Shown: piece after piece, positions 10,590 to 21,186 of the stretch
How the letters are laid out: every line of letters starts with the position of its first letter
Position numbering within the stretch: the stretch's first letter is position 1
Assembly (NCBI GenBank): GCA_050084515.1
Contig: CM114273.1
Location: forward strand, 39,308,001 to 39,372,000
DNA length: 64,000 nucleotides
Direction of reading: 5' to 3'
Source: Blasia pusilla
Lineage: Eukaryota; Marchantiophyta; Marchantiopsida; Blasiales
Made by a program: the position numbers and the translations under genes
Notes under the pieces: generated by a model
The model's input: only the letters and a program-made list of their open reading frames with translations
What the model was told of the DNA's origin: nothing
Database searches by the model: none

Positions 10590-10946
10590 ACCTGTCGGAG
10601 TCCGACGGGTTGTTTTGTCCCTGACCAACGTGTCGCCTTCCGACGAGTTGGTTAGGGACAAAACAACCCGTCGGGCTCTCCGTTTTTTTTGTCCGTGAGC
10701 AACCCGTCGGAAGGCGACGGGTTGCTGGCCTAGAGCAACCCGTCGCTATCAGACGGATTGCAGCTTTCCGGAAACACATGGAAAAAACAAAAGCAACTGC
10801 AACCCGTCGGGTTCCGACGGGTTGCAGGTACACCACGGTTTTCCTTGTGTTTCTGGGAAAGATGCAACCCGTCGGAAACCGACGGGTTGCTCTCAACCGA
10901 GCATGCGCTACTCTAAGCCAGCAACCTGTCGCCTTCCAACGGGTTG
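10590..10946 (-). repeat. Palindrome array in second intron of copy B
   Basis: Seven or eight palindromes lie at about 10591, 10627, 10664 (half), 10700, 10736, 10799, 10864 and 10920. Cores are unusually diverse: GAGTC, CCTTC, GAAGG, CTATC, GGTTC, GAAAC. The array lies in a probable intron of the minus-strand gene whose donor GTAAGG is near 11055, just after the methyltransferase-like exon. Spacing (36-63 bp) is less regular than in the 9.3-10.0 kb array. Confidence 0.8.
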
Positions 10947-10990
10947 CTCATGGACAAAAACAACGGAGATATACTATCTGAAATTAACAC

Positions 10991-11371
10991 TCATTGAGCC
11001 TTACCCGAATTTGAAAATATATTTGATATTATACTATAGGAATTGAGCCTTACCCAAATCTGACTCGTCGCGGATCGGAGTGGGTACTCGTTTTTTATGA
11101 TCCACGATTGCGCCGTCCTCCACTTTAGCGACCTCTTGACGCACTCGAGGTTGAAGAGCTCGTCCTCGCTCCCTCCAGTCAACACCAAGAAGCAGCCCCT
11201 GTCACTCAGATAGGCGTCTGCAAAGGAGAACAATAGCGCGATTTGGTCATAAGAGAGCGGCACATTCCACTCAGTTACCCCGTCCGACGGATTCTCGCCC
11301 CACAGTCGCAACCCCGAGGGCAGATCAGCAATCAAGAGATCCACCGCAACCTCTTCGACCACTCCATTCAC
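10991..11371 (-). pseudogene. Methyltransferase-like segment of the copy B gene
   Basis: A 126-residue open stretch that reads VDLLIADLPSGLRLWG, then a helix-like segment ALLFSFADAYLSDRGCFLVL, then a W-rich end (KWRTAQSWIIKNE). The pattern 'D.L.AD.P.' followed by '...L...G.....' and 'W.K.' resembles motif IV and following strands of N6-adenine/N4-cytosine amino-methyltransferases (DPPY class). The second position is Leu rather than Pro (ADLPS), so the copy may be inactive or the match may be chance. No S-adenosylmethionine-binding FxGxG motif was identified in the neighbouring exons. Treat as a structural hint, not an assignment. Confidence 0.35.
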
Positions 11372-12470
11372 CGTCTAGGCAGCATGCCCATTTTGTTGGA
11401 GCTTCCGTCCCAGCGTTGTCAATTTATCGATGGCTGGTGTCAACGCTTGAGAACTGAAGCTCTTCAGCTCATCCAGTAAAGGAGTGAACTGAAGGAGGAC
11501 GCTTGTCCGGGTCGTTGTTTGCCTGTGTCTTCCCAAGGATGATGGACTGTATTCTCCTTGTGACAACCCTGGCACCTCTCGCTTCCGCTTCTCCCGAGTC
11601 TGCGGACGGCTTGTCGGGGTCTCTATGACCTCAGACTCGGATGGGGTTTTTTTTGCCGAGGACCTGGTCCGACCCTCTCTCCTCGCTCACCCGGACGATT
11701 CCGCCTCTGGCCTTGAATCTTCAGCCTCTCTTTGGGAAGACTCGGCCTTGGAATTTTTCCCTCCCAACGCCTTGCCTTTGAGACCCGGTGTGGATTTGTC
11801 TTTGGCTGTGCGGACCTTGGAAGCCAACTCAGCTGTCTCGTGGGCTTACTCTTCCGCATCTCCTCTGAAGAAGTCTTCAGGCTGCACAAAATTGGGGATG
11901 TCGTCTTGTCCTGAGGCCACTACATCATGAAGCACTTGTAAATCCTTATCGGTGATGTCTTCAGGGTCGTTGAAGTCGAGCCAAATGGGGCAATTCTCCA
12001 CCTCCCAATCGGACATGTTCTGCCCCATCTCCATGTCGTACATGGAGAATGTCTCTCCATCAGGCGGCAAAGCCCAAAATTTCAAGGTTGCCGGTAATTT
12101 TCCCCAGGTACCTACATTCTTACACTAGACGAGGTACCTGAAGACCATCCGTTGGGTAGCTTTTACTCGAACTGAATCGGCCGTCTTCTCCTATAGATCT
12201 CGCTTCTTCTTTGCTTGATCCCGTTTGTTCCCCTCGATTTCTTCCTCAAGCTCTTCCTGAGGGAGGACGCAAACCTTGAACATTTTCTTGAATCCTGGGT
12301 TCTTTATTGGCTTGTCCCGGATGTCGTCAAGCCAAACCTCGAAATCTACAGAACTTTCCAGGTTTGCTTCATCCGGAATGGGCTCTAATCTTTTGAGCTC
12401 CGCTTGCAGACCGTCCAGCACGGACTTCCCGATAACCCGCAACGCGTCCCAGAACGACCATTCGCGTAGT

Positions 12471-13698
12471 TGTAATGTACAAGTGTTTCTATTTTATAGT
12501 CGATTTAGTAAGTTCGATCCCCCACAGGATCATTGCTTGATGAAAAGAGAATTCAGAATTACAATTCTGTTGTAATAATTGTATTTAAATGTGTATGAGT
12601 TATATTCAATGTCTTATCAATATCTTATGATATTTCTTAGTACCAAAGGATCTTTTCTCGGTTCTCTCTAGTGGAATTGACAGCATGTTTAGGTAGATTT
12701 TCCTCTCGACATCAAGAAACCTCACAGAGATCTCAACACTGAAGCTGGCTTCTCCTACTTTTGGAACTCAATCCGTCTCGGCACCTTACTCTCTGTCAAA
12801 CAGATTTCCTACAACTCATGTTGATTATTTCACTGATGAGAAAGGTTCTCCTGATTCACTCCTCATTCTGCAGACCCAAAAAGAATACTCAGACATAAGC
12901 ATCGCACATCAGAATGAAAGAATGACTGATTTACTACTCCATCAAGAACGAGAAAGCTTCAAAGTGTATACAAGCTCGAGAGGGTACTACTCTCTTGCTC
13001 GGACCATTCCTACAATATAAGGACTTCATAAGAGAATGATGATAATGGCTTCTGCCTTGCTTCTTAAATATTCGCTGAAGTGGAAGTGATCCTAAGATTC
13101 GAAACGTTCTTGAGGAAGCTAGTGTCTCTTCACTGTTTCTAACTACCTAGATCTATGGTTCTCTGATCTCTTCCTATGATCCCTGTGAATCCGCAGTACA
13201 AAACTGTTCTAACTACCAATTTGATACAAAGGGTCGCACCCTTTCCTAGTCTAACTATTTTAACATGTGTCTCTTGAAATCACAGTCCTTCTTAGCTTCG
13301 CTTCGTTGGACTTCAGGAGGACGAAGTACTCCATGCTTCGTTCTTATTTCCTGTGCTTCGTACTTCGTGCTTCGCGCTTCGTTAAAGAGCGAAGTACTTC
13401 GTTCTTCTTTTCTTCGTGATGCTTCGTTATGTAGCAAAGCACTTCATAGACAGAGCTTCGTACATCTTCATTAGGCTTCGTTAAGCTTCCTTCTGAGTCT
13501 TGAGACTTCGTTATTGCGTTTTCCTCTCCTCTAAGGCAAATCCTTGATCTTCCATCTCTCTGCCTTGTCCCAGGAGCTTCGTGATTCACTTATTCTTCTT
13601 CATAATAATAAATAATCAAAATCAAAATCATAATATACAAGAGTCTTCGTTGAATAAAAAGATATATTCTTCAAGAGTACAAAATTGTGGGTATCACA
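12471..13698 (-). mobile_element. Solo gypsy LTR with target-site duplication
   Basis: A 1,228-bp LTR: on the minus strand it starts TGTGATACCC and ends ACATTACA, with canonical TG...CA ends. It matches the LTR at 31373-32566 over nearly its whole length. Flanks are GTAGT (12466-12470) and GTAGC (13699-13703), a 5-bp duplication with one mismatch. The coding frame of the copy B gene continues directly across the site (PVIFHWL before, REWSFWD after), proving insertion into a continuous exon and later loss of the interior by LTR-LTR recombination. The LTR is rich in CTTCG/CGAAG motifs (13295-13500). Confidence 0.85.
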
Positions 13699-14315
13699 GT
13701 AGCCAGTGGAAGATCACTGGATCGGACACACCCGGAGGATGGTGTGCCGCCCTCTTTAGGGCCTCTGTGCCCTCGGGACTGATTTTCATCAGTCGAATCC
13801 TCCTAAACTCGCTTATGCCGGACAACGCAAACCTATGCACGCGATCCAGGGACACTTTCTCCCCAATCCGACCTTGCGGATCTTCATCCCTTTTCCGCTG
13901 GCGCTTGATAATCGCCTTCAACTCCTTGTAGAACTCCGGACCAAGTTCGGGGTTGAGAATGCTGATGTATCGCTGCATCTTGCTTGCCGTGTATTTTGTG
14001 GCTACAGATACTACAGCTTGGATGAATTTCGCGCGCTCAGACCTAGATACTTTCTCCCTCCGCTCCAGCTCCAGTGCAGCGCTCTTCTTCGCGGCCTGTA
14101 TCTTCGACCAACAAAGGATGGTTACGGCTGCATCTTGGGAAATAAACTTATTTGCCCAAGTTTTCTTTTTTATCTGAGCACCCTTTGCAAGCATCTGATT
14201 TACAAGGGCGTCGCCCAAGAACCCCTTGTACTCTCCCGGGTGCGTCGTAAGCACCTTCTTCACCCGATCGCAGTCGTGGATCCAGTGGTGGATGACATTC
14301 CCCTCCGATACAATC

Positions 14316-15092
14316 CTGCACATCCAAACTCAACCCGTCAGAAAATTACATGGGTTCCTGCAACCCCTCGGACTCCGACGGGTCGTCACAGCTCAAGGTC
14401 GGATTCTAGGAACGAGCTAAATGATGCAACCGTCGGAGTCCGACGGATTGCATTCAGATTTGCTAATGCCTGCTTTCAACCCGTCGGACTCCGACGGGTT
14501 GTGCAATTGAACATACTAACGTGAACATAGCAACCCGTCGGAGTCCGACAGGTTGCGCAATTGAATGGAAACTTGCAATTTGACGCAAAATTTGGGGAAC
14601 CAACTTCCGAATGCAACCCGTCGGACTCCGACGAGTTGATTTCGGCCAAAAATAGTTTTGAGTCAAGCAACCCGTCGGAGTCCGACGGGTTGCTTTGGGC
14701 AAAAAAATACTAAACCTGCGGTCAGTCGAACAACTCGTCCGAGTCCGACGAGTTGCTTTCTTCAAAAATATCTTGAAAAGGCGGCGAGTCGAGCAACCCG
14801 TCAGACTCCGACGGCTTGCTTTGGGCCAAAAACTTATTAAACGTGTGGTCAGTCGAACAACTCGTCGAAGTCCGGCAAGTTGCATTCTTCAAAAAACATC
14901 CTGAAAAAGTGTCGAGTCGAGCAACTCGTCAGAGTCCGACGAGTTGCTTTCGGCAAAGAAAAACCTAACCCATTCATCAATCGAGCAACTCGTCAGAGTC
15001 CGACGAGTTGTCTTGGCCAAAAGCATCCCAACAACAGTGCCAACCCAAAAAACTTGTCGGAGTCCGACGGTTTGCAGCAAGAAGATACTCAC
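14316..15092 (-). repeat. Palindrome array in first intron of copy B
   Basis: A 777-nt intron, donor GTGAGT at 15092 and acceptor GTGCAG ending at 14316. It is the inverted homologue of 9271-10073, with eleven or more palindromes (near 14360, 14430, 14478, 14530, 14612, 14668, 14729, 14793, 14855, 14921, 14985, 15050). Several have the same order as copy A but differ by single substitutions in arm or core. Confidence 0.8.
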
Positions 15093-15575
15093 GTGTTCAT
15101 GGCATGCATTGCCATCTCCACCGTTGCCATGTGATGAGGGAATGGATGAAGGACCACTGCCTTCACGCAAAAATGTGCCTCCAAGGAGTTGGGCCGCTCC
15201 TCTGCAAACTTGGTCCATGCCATGAACCTGTGATTTCCATCCCACATGAAGAAATACAGATTCCTCATCCAGCTGAATTCTGTGCCCTCTACTTGCCTTC
15301 TGAAATCCTGGTCTCTCATCCTCCAGAATGTGTCAAGCTTTTCCAAGTCCTCCTCCGTAACCAAGGCTTGGGTTCCATGCTCGTTGTAAGGCTGAACATA
15401 GAAGGGAGGAAAGCTATCGATGTAGGATGTTGTCGCCGCCGATTTTTTAAGCTTCACGATGTCCTCGCCGGACTAAATTTCGCGGACGTATTCCATTGTC
15501 CGCAATCGGCAGAGTGGAATCCTCGAGGCGTTGTGGCCCTCCATGAGTGCCATCTACTTTACCACCTGTCAGAAC
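15093..15575 (-). pseudogene. ParB/sulfiredoxin-like exon of copy B
   Basis: The exon reads (after CTGACAG acceptor) ALMEGHN, IPLCRLRTMEYVREI, then an open stretch from 15457 with KLKKSAATTSYIDSFPPFYV, LDTFWRMRDQDFRRQ and finally FFMWDGNHRFMAWTKF. The DGNHR..A signature after an 'I.l..l....v..Lk.S' lead-in is the order found in ParB/Srx-fold proteins, where the motif forms the nucleotide-binding turn. A TAG sits near 15565 and another near 15475 relative to copy A. The C-terminal part (EAHFCVKAVVLHPFPHH..TVEMAMHAMN) is almost identical in both copies. Confidence 0.55.
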
Positions 15576-16056
15576 CGGGACAAGATCAACGAGCTACACT
15601 GAATTCCCAATGAATTGCAATTCACATAATTCAAAAAACCCAGATCCTCTCTTACCCGCTCGAAAATTGGGTCGGTTTCTTGACCAGCCAACTTGCCTAA
15701 GACTGGGAACTCATCGCTTTTTCCCTCCTCGCTTTAGCCAATTCTGCTCTCCTCACCGACGCGTCCAGACGCTTCTTTTCTCTCTTTTCGTTGGCGATCC
15801 TTTTCTTCAAGGCCTACGACGTCTGAGCCTCTACGTTCTGTCTATCGAGCGCCTCTTGAACACGTCTCGCAAGAAGCTCCTGGTTGTGCATCTCCGCTTC
15901 CCTTTCCCGCTCCTTGATTTCCTGCTGCCTAATTTCATTTGCTGAACAAGGCCCTGGAGATGCTGACGCAGGAGTCCTAATGGACTTTGGAGTGAAGCTC
16001 CCAGACTTGTTTGCTTGTGTTTTTTTCCTCGTCATTTTTTCTGGAAATGCCTCCAC

Positions 16057-16405
16057 CTATGTCCACGATGAATCGCTTGATCAGTCGCCTTGCTGATGTT
16101 GAGATGAGTCGCCTTGATGGGTAGCTCGAATCGTCTCGCGATCGTTCAGTCGAACCGTCTCGCTCTCGTTCCATCGAACCGTCTCGCTCTCATTCCCTCG
16201 TATCGACTCGCGATGACTCGCCGTGTGAAACGCCCCTTGGTATCTGATCAACTGCTGCGCGGGAGAGAGAGGAATGGAGATCGCGAAATGAGAAACCAAA
16301 AATGAGCAATTCTGCCCTTTTTATACTTTTCTAGCCGTTGGGCTGACCGTTCGGTCCCGTCGTCCTTTCGACGGCGACGTGTCGGAGGTAACGGAAGTCC
16401 GGACG
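16057..16405 (-). promoter_or_regulatory. Promoter and leader of copy B gene
   Basis: The mirrored counterpart of 7703-8058. The TATA box TATAAAAAG is at 16325-16317 (minus). The leader 16300-16057 contains three related AACGAGAGCGAGACGGTTCG-like units (copy A has two), a small tandem expansion. Beyond 16405 the transposase start seen in copy A is replaced by a palindrome array. Confidence 0.55.
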
Positions 16406-16410
16406 TGAAA

Positions 16411-16960
16411 AATGGCAACCCGTCGGAGTCCGACAGGTTGCGCGCCTCCGCCGTCTTTGGACAAGAACGCGAGGTACCCGCGCAACCCGTCGGAGACCGA
16501 CATGTTGCGCGCCTCCGCCATCTTCGGACAAGAACGCGACGTACCCGCGCAATCCGTCGGAGACCGTTGGGTTGCACGCTTCCCTCGTCAAGGGTTAACA
16601 ACGCGGGCTTCCCGCGCAACTCGTCGGAGTCCGACAGGTTGCATGCTTCCTTCACGTAAGCACCACAAGGCGAGGCCCTTGCGCAACCCGTCGAAGGGCG
16701 ACGGGTTGCACGCCTCGCCGTCTTTGGGCAAACAGGTGCAGCACCCGTGGAACTCGTCGGGAACAGACGATTTGCACGCCTCCGGCATCTTCGGGCAAGG
16801 AGCGGTATCCAAGCAACTTGTTGGAGAGCGACGGGTTGCCAGCTTCGACCATGTTTACGTTTGAAGGTAAGGCAGAAGTGTGCAACCCGTCCGGAGCCGA
16901 CGAGTTGCAGGCTTCGCTTAGCTTGGGTTAATTGTTGAGTTACCAGGACTCCGACGGGTT
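16411..16960. repeat. Palindrome array with ~75-bp period
   Basis: About eight 27-bp palindromes (16413, 16480, 16551, 16616, 16682, 16751, 16813, 16879) separated by spacers similar to one another, with motifs such as CGCCTCCGCCGTCTTTGG and CAAGAACGCGA. Each unit is about 65-75 bp, so this is a tandem array. It starts exactly where copy A has the transposase start codon: ATGGCAACCCGTCGGAGTC is shared by both places. Confidence 0.8.
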
Positions 16961-17140
16961 CCAACAAAATGAAGTATGCTTCGCAACCCACGTCTCTGCT
17001 TCCCAAATCCGGTAACACATTGCAACGGAATTGAATGTGTTGCAACAGAATTGGATCCATTGTGTCAGACAATGTCACCTACCGAATTCATCTTGTCAGT
17101 AAAAATCTGTCAGGAGTATCTGTTTTCCTATTCACTATAA

Positions 17141-17190
17141 ATTCTCATTCTCATTCTCATTCTCATTCTCATTCTTTTTCTCATTCTCAC
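17141..17190 (+). repeat. (TTCTCA)n simple repeat
   Basis: A hexanucleotide microsatellite of ATTCTC units repeated about eight times with slight decay at its right end. No gene association is visible. Confidence 0.9.
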
Positions 17191-18099
17191 CCTCCTCCCG
17201 TACGAAATTTCTGGGAATGGATAATTATGTTAAGCTCACTTGTGGCAGTCATCTGGCGGCCCTTCCTCAATCAAAAATCATTCGACCCCAAGCTCGTGAG
17301 TCTTTCATAGTAGTGGATGAAAATTTTCTGTCTGTTCGATTTCTTCTCCAAATTGGAATCATCTTTGTATCCAAAGATGTTAGGGTGGACGGTACGGATT
17401 AAGGTTTCCATGAGGAAACAATTTTTCCAATTCCTCGATTGTCTTCCTCCACTGCCGTGCTAGTTGTTGGAACTCCACCTTTGTGCCTCCAGAAGACTTG
17501 CTTCCCATCTTATCAAATTACTCAATATACTGAGATATACCTTTCTTTACATCGAAAAATGCCTTCGAGGGTGTGGGCAGTAAGCGCTTTAGATTCCCAT
17601 TAGGGATACAAGGATGTCCAGTAATTTCATGACGTAAAAACATATCATAACCACGCTCATTCGGCAACCACTCTTTATCGGAACCATACATCTTGTAATG
17701 CATGATGGGCGTACCATCCAGAGATTTATTAAATCGGAATCGACTTGGCTTCTGTAGTCCATACCACTGATTTTTTGTCTTAGGCCCGATGAAACCTTTC
17801 AAGTACTCCTTGAAGTCAAGAGTGTCCTGAACCACTTGTGGTGGTGGATTCAGTGAGGTGGAGTTAAAAAAATATGTTGCAAGATCTTTCAAGGTGTATG
17901 CATTGTGTGGCCGCAAAGTTCTCGAGAACTTGCTAAACATAGCATCAACATCTTCATGAGTATGCTCGGGGATGAGAAAAGCCAAGTGAATCTCTTCGAA
18001 TACCTCCCTGTGAACAAGAAGGGCCAAATACACCATGATGAAAATATTTTTGTTATCTTTTCCAGAGTTGTCCATTTGTAGATTCAGAATCTTAGGCAT

Positions 18100-19119
18100 C
18101 TATCTTGGTCCCTCTTCGACAGACTCCGTGAGCCTAAAGGCTGCTTGGAGTAATCCATCAAATTTTTCCCTCCCTTCTAAGAATTGACTGTGAAATGGAG
18201 TTAGGTCGGGCTCGTCCAATAATTCTTGTATTTGACCGCGGAGGTTTTCCAAACTCCGAAACAACTTTGCCAATGATCCAATTGTCCAATCAGATCCCTG
18301 CTTATAGACCCTATGTCAAATTGAGCAATTGCACATGGTCCATGCCCATTGGTCCATACCTGCAATAAGAAAAAGAGTGAGTAAAAGTTAAATCAACTTA
18401 ATATTCAAGTACCTAAACAAGGCACCATTTCTCCAAACTGAGTACGTGCGGCAAGTACCACATACCTCTGCAAGTTCCATTACACAAGAAATGTAAGAAA
18501 TGTAACGTCCTATGAGAACTTCAGTTCCGATTAATGGATCAGGCATAGATCAATCTCTTTCTCCTTACGAAAAAATTTTGGGTGTGGATAAAAAATGTGA
18601 ACTTAAGTCCTATTATGTGAACATGATGAAGATAGCCCTACAAACTTGCTAACTGTCACTTGCACCCTAAACCATTTTCTAGTCTAATGGAGTGTTATTC
18701 CACAATATTTACCTATACAAGTAACTGGAAATAGTTGAGCCAGACCCAAATCTTTGGTTTGTTGCCACGATCTTGGAAAATGTGTTTTGAAACTATCCAT
18801 TTTGTTGTGGATTAGGCAGAGATAAGACTCGGGATGGCGCACGGATTCTCAAGTGTAATATAAACTCCTTTGAGACCTTTGTAGATCATCATGTTTGATT
18901 GCCCATTTCTTAATAGTAGCCTTCTCCTCGTTTGTCGATGCAGTATTTCTCAGAGACTTCAGCATTACACATGTCGCACAGTGAAAAAAGCTATCACCTG
19001 ATTTGTGACTAGTAATATTGGAGAAATATTGTTTTTTTGATTTGACTGATAGTTTATTGTGAAACTTGTGCTAATTCCAATTTCCCTCCTTCCTTATTGA
19101 CTACTTCTCGTATATACTT
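18100..19119. other. AT-rich stretch inside the DUF7869-like gene
   Basis: No open frame of note. The first ~250 bp next to 18100 may still be coding on the minus strand (TNGHGPCAIAQFDIG-like reading around 18350-18300), followed by AT-rich sequence that could be an intron or decayed DNA. Confidence 0.4.
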
Positions 19120-19959
19120 CTAGGAGAAAAATTGAGGCAATCGAATCAATTCCACTCTTCTCTTGTCTGACATTGTTCTTTCCTTGTGGGGCATCCGATC
19201 TCCAATCTCCTCAATTATCAGCTTGACCGTTTCCACCGCTTGCACCGTCCTCTGGGTTATGCAATTTCTTCCCAGGTTCCCATGCCTCGTCCGCATCTTG
19301 CCATCTCTAACATCTCTTACTTCGTCCTTGAAGCTCGTTTTTCCAAGACCATGGATCTGTCGCCAACCTGGAAGGCACACCGTTCTACCTTCCAATTGCA
19401 CAACCCTTCGTCCGTTAATGAAGTAAGACAAATGGAACATGGCGTGGAGTGATTCCCTTCTTTCTTGAAAGGAATTGTTCCAATACTTCTCTCTACTTGA
19501 ACGAACAAAATCTCTTGGCGTATATTGGCAAAAAAATGATCCGCAACAATTTTTTGACGCCATTTGTGATATATCTTCCTCTGTGAGCTTTTTGTTCGTT
19601 TTAGTAGCTCCTGGTAGACATTTCTTTTTACACTTATAAGTGTACGTGTAAGCTCACTTCGTCTTTCTTGTCATTGCTTAAACGGCCCCTCGAGACACGG
19701 TTGAACACTCCAAGTAGCATGTCCACAAGTCTCGTCCATCTTTAACAATACACGATGCCATAGGCCATATGACTAAGTTCTTTTCAAGAACCTTGAGGCG
19801 TGTAAGACGGCTCGTGATGTTGTTAATGAATATGCCAACATGGTGATCCCCCAGTCTTTGACCACCAACTTTGTCCTTTGGATTGACGTAGTGAACAAGG
19901 TTGCATACGGACAAAGTCTGTGTCCGCGGACATGTGCATGTCCGTGTGGGCCCCGATTC

Positions 19960-20620
19960 CTGGGCACAAGGCCCGCATACAGCATGTACCCGTTACGTGG
20001 CCTGTAGCTCGACCTAGGGCGGGCTCGGTGCGGGCCTTGGGTGCAGGCTCAAGGCCCGCAAAATTTGGTCCAGTGGACCAAACTTTAGTCCGTAGGACCA
20101 AAATTTTGAAGGCCTTGAGCCCGAGCCTGCCCACTTGGAGCCCGAACCTGCATGTCTAGAGCACGAGCCCAATCAGCTATAAGCCCGCGCCTGCCCGCCC
20201 TAGCCCACACCTGTCCGCCCTAGCCCGCACTTTGCCGGTCGAGCTGCGCCAACCCGCCCTAGCCCACGCCCAATCAGCCCTGAGCCCGTGCCTGCCCGCT
20301 TGGAACCCTCACCTGGCCGCCCTGAGCCCACACCTGGCCGCCCCAAGCTCGCACCTGCCCGCCGAGAGCTCGTAGATGCCCGCCCCAAGCCCGCACCTAA
20401 CCGTTGGAAGCCCCTGCCTGCCTCGAGCTTGCACCTGCTTGGTCTTAGCCCGCACCTGCCTGCCCTAGCCCGTGCCCAATAAGCCTTGAGCCCACACCTG
20501 CCCTAGCCCGCGCCTGCCCGCCTGGAGCCCACGCCTACCTAGAGCCCGCGCCTGCCCGCTTGGAGCCCACACCTGCCCGCCCGAAACCCACAATTGCTTG
20601 CCTGGGGCCCTCCTTACGGG
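19960..20620. repeat. GC-rich tandem repeat (GCCCGCACCTG units)
   Basis: Degenerate tandem units of about 20-25 bp built from AGCCCGCACCTGCCCGCC-like sequence, about 25 copies, inside the hAT-like element. The long open frames across it are low-complexity and not considered genes. Confidence 0.8.
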
Positions 20621-20624
20621 CCAT

Positions 20625-21186
20625 TGGGGGGCTAGTATTCAGGTAGGAGAGAGGAAGAGAGGAGATTCTCTCTTAAAAAAAAAGCACAAAAGGGAAAAAA
20701 AACTAAAACTCTCTTAAAAAAAAATGAAGATTATGGATAATAAGTGAATAGTTTTTCTGGAGATTTTTTTTGAAGATAGGAAACTTAGTGCAACCTATTG
20801 CAATGTGACAGGTTGTAAATTTTTTGGTTTTGTTTTTTTTTATAAGGAAAAATTTTCAATTTTTTTGGGTTTTTTAACAAGGTGCAAATGTAAAATACCC
20901 CAAAAAATGAAATTTTCTCCTTAGCCCAAAAAGAAAAAGAAAAAGAAAAACCAAAAAAAGTTGCAACCCCTCCGATTGTGACGGGTTGAAAAGGTAAAAA
21001 AAACTACAAAAAGAAAAAAAAATTTCACCACCAAATTCTTTTGGAAATTTTTTCCTTTTCAACTTGTCAAAACTTTCCTCTCTCTAACTTGTCGGAAACT
21101 CTCTTCAAACCAAAAGAGCCCTAGTGGTTGCCAATATCTTCCTCTCTCCTCTCTTCCTCTCTTCCTCTCCTCTGACCACTCCTCCA
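20625..21186. mobile_element. MITE of the MULE-like (L/R-end) family, 562 bp
   Basis: The left end TGGGGGGCTAGTATTCAGG matches the L-end at 3372 and 26564. The right end, read inward on the minus strand as TGGAGGAGTGGTCAGAGGAG, matches the R-end at 3718 and 37288. Both ends continue into the AAGAGAGG purine tract. It is flanked by GGCCAT at 20619-20624 and 21187-21192, a candidate 6-bp target duplication. The interior is AT-rich with one diverged 27-bp palindrome near 20962-20990. It links L and R as the two termini of one family. Confidence 0.7.

Larger units (their letters stand above)
10341..16056 (-). pseudogene. ParB-like/methyltransferase-like transposon gene, copy B
   Basis: The fuller copy of the second gene, on the minus strand. 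In order: coiled-coil exon (16056-15640, with a TAG at 15814 and a ~240-bp internal deletion relative to copy A near 15715); ParB-like exon (about 15575-15093) with WDGNHRFMAW; palindrome intron 15092-14316; a long Lys-rich exon (14315-13699) continuing, after a solo LTR, at 12470-11375; a methyltransferase-like segment (11371-10991); a second palindrome intron; and a last exon (about 10545-10341) containing HSYVYCFVWPKHNF. The ORF resumes in frame across the LTR. Further stops occur near 12190, 12128 and 11372. It ends where it meets inverted copy A. The intact product would exceed 1,000 residues. The domain order (ParB-like then amino-methyltransferase-like) recalls prokaryotic and phage ParB-methylase proteins; that comparison is inference. 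Confidence 0.55.

Noticed and set aside
19920-20482. Several overlapping open frames (for example 19920-20159, 20288-20482)
   Set aside because: They are read through a GC-rich tandem repeat; composition is repetitive (APARPEP-like) and shared by all frames.
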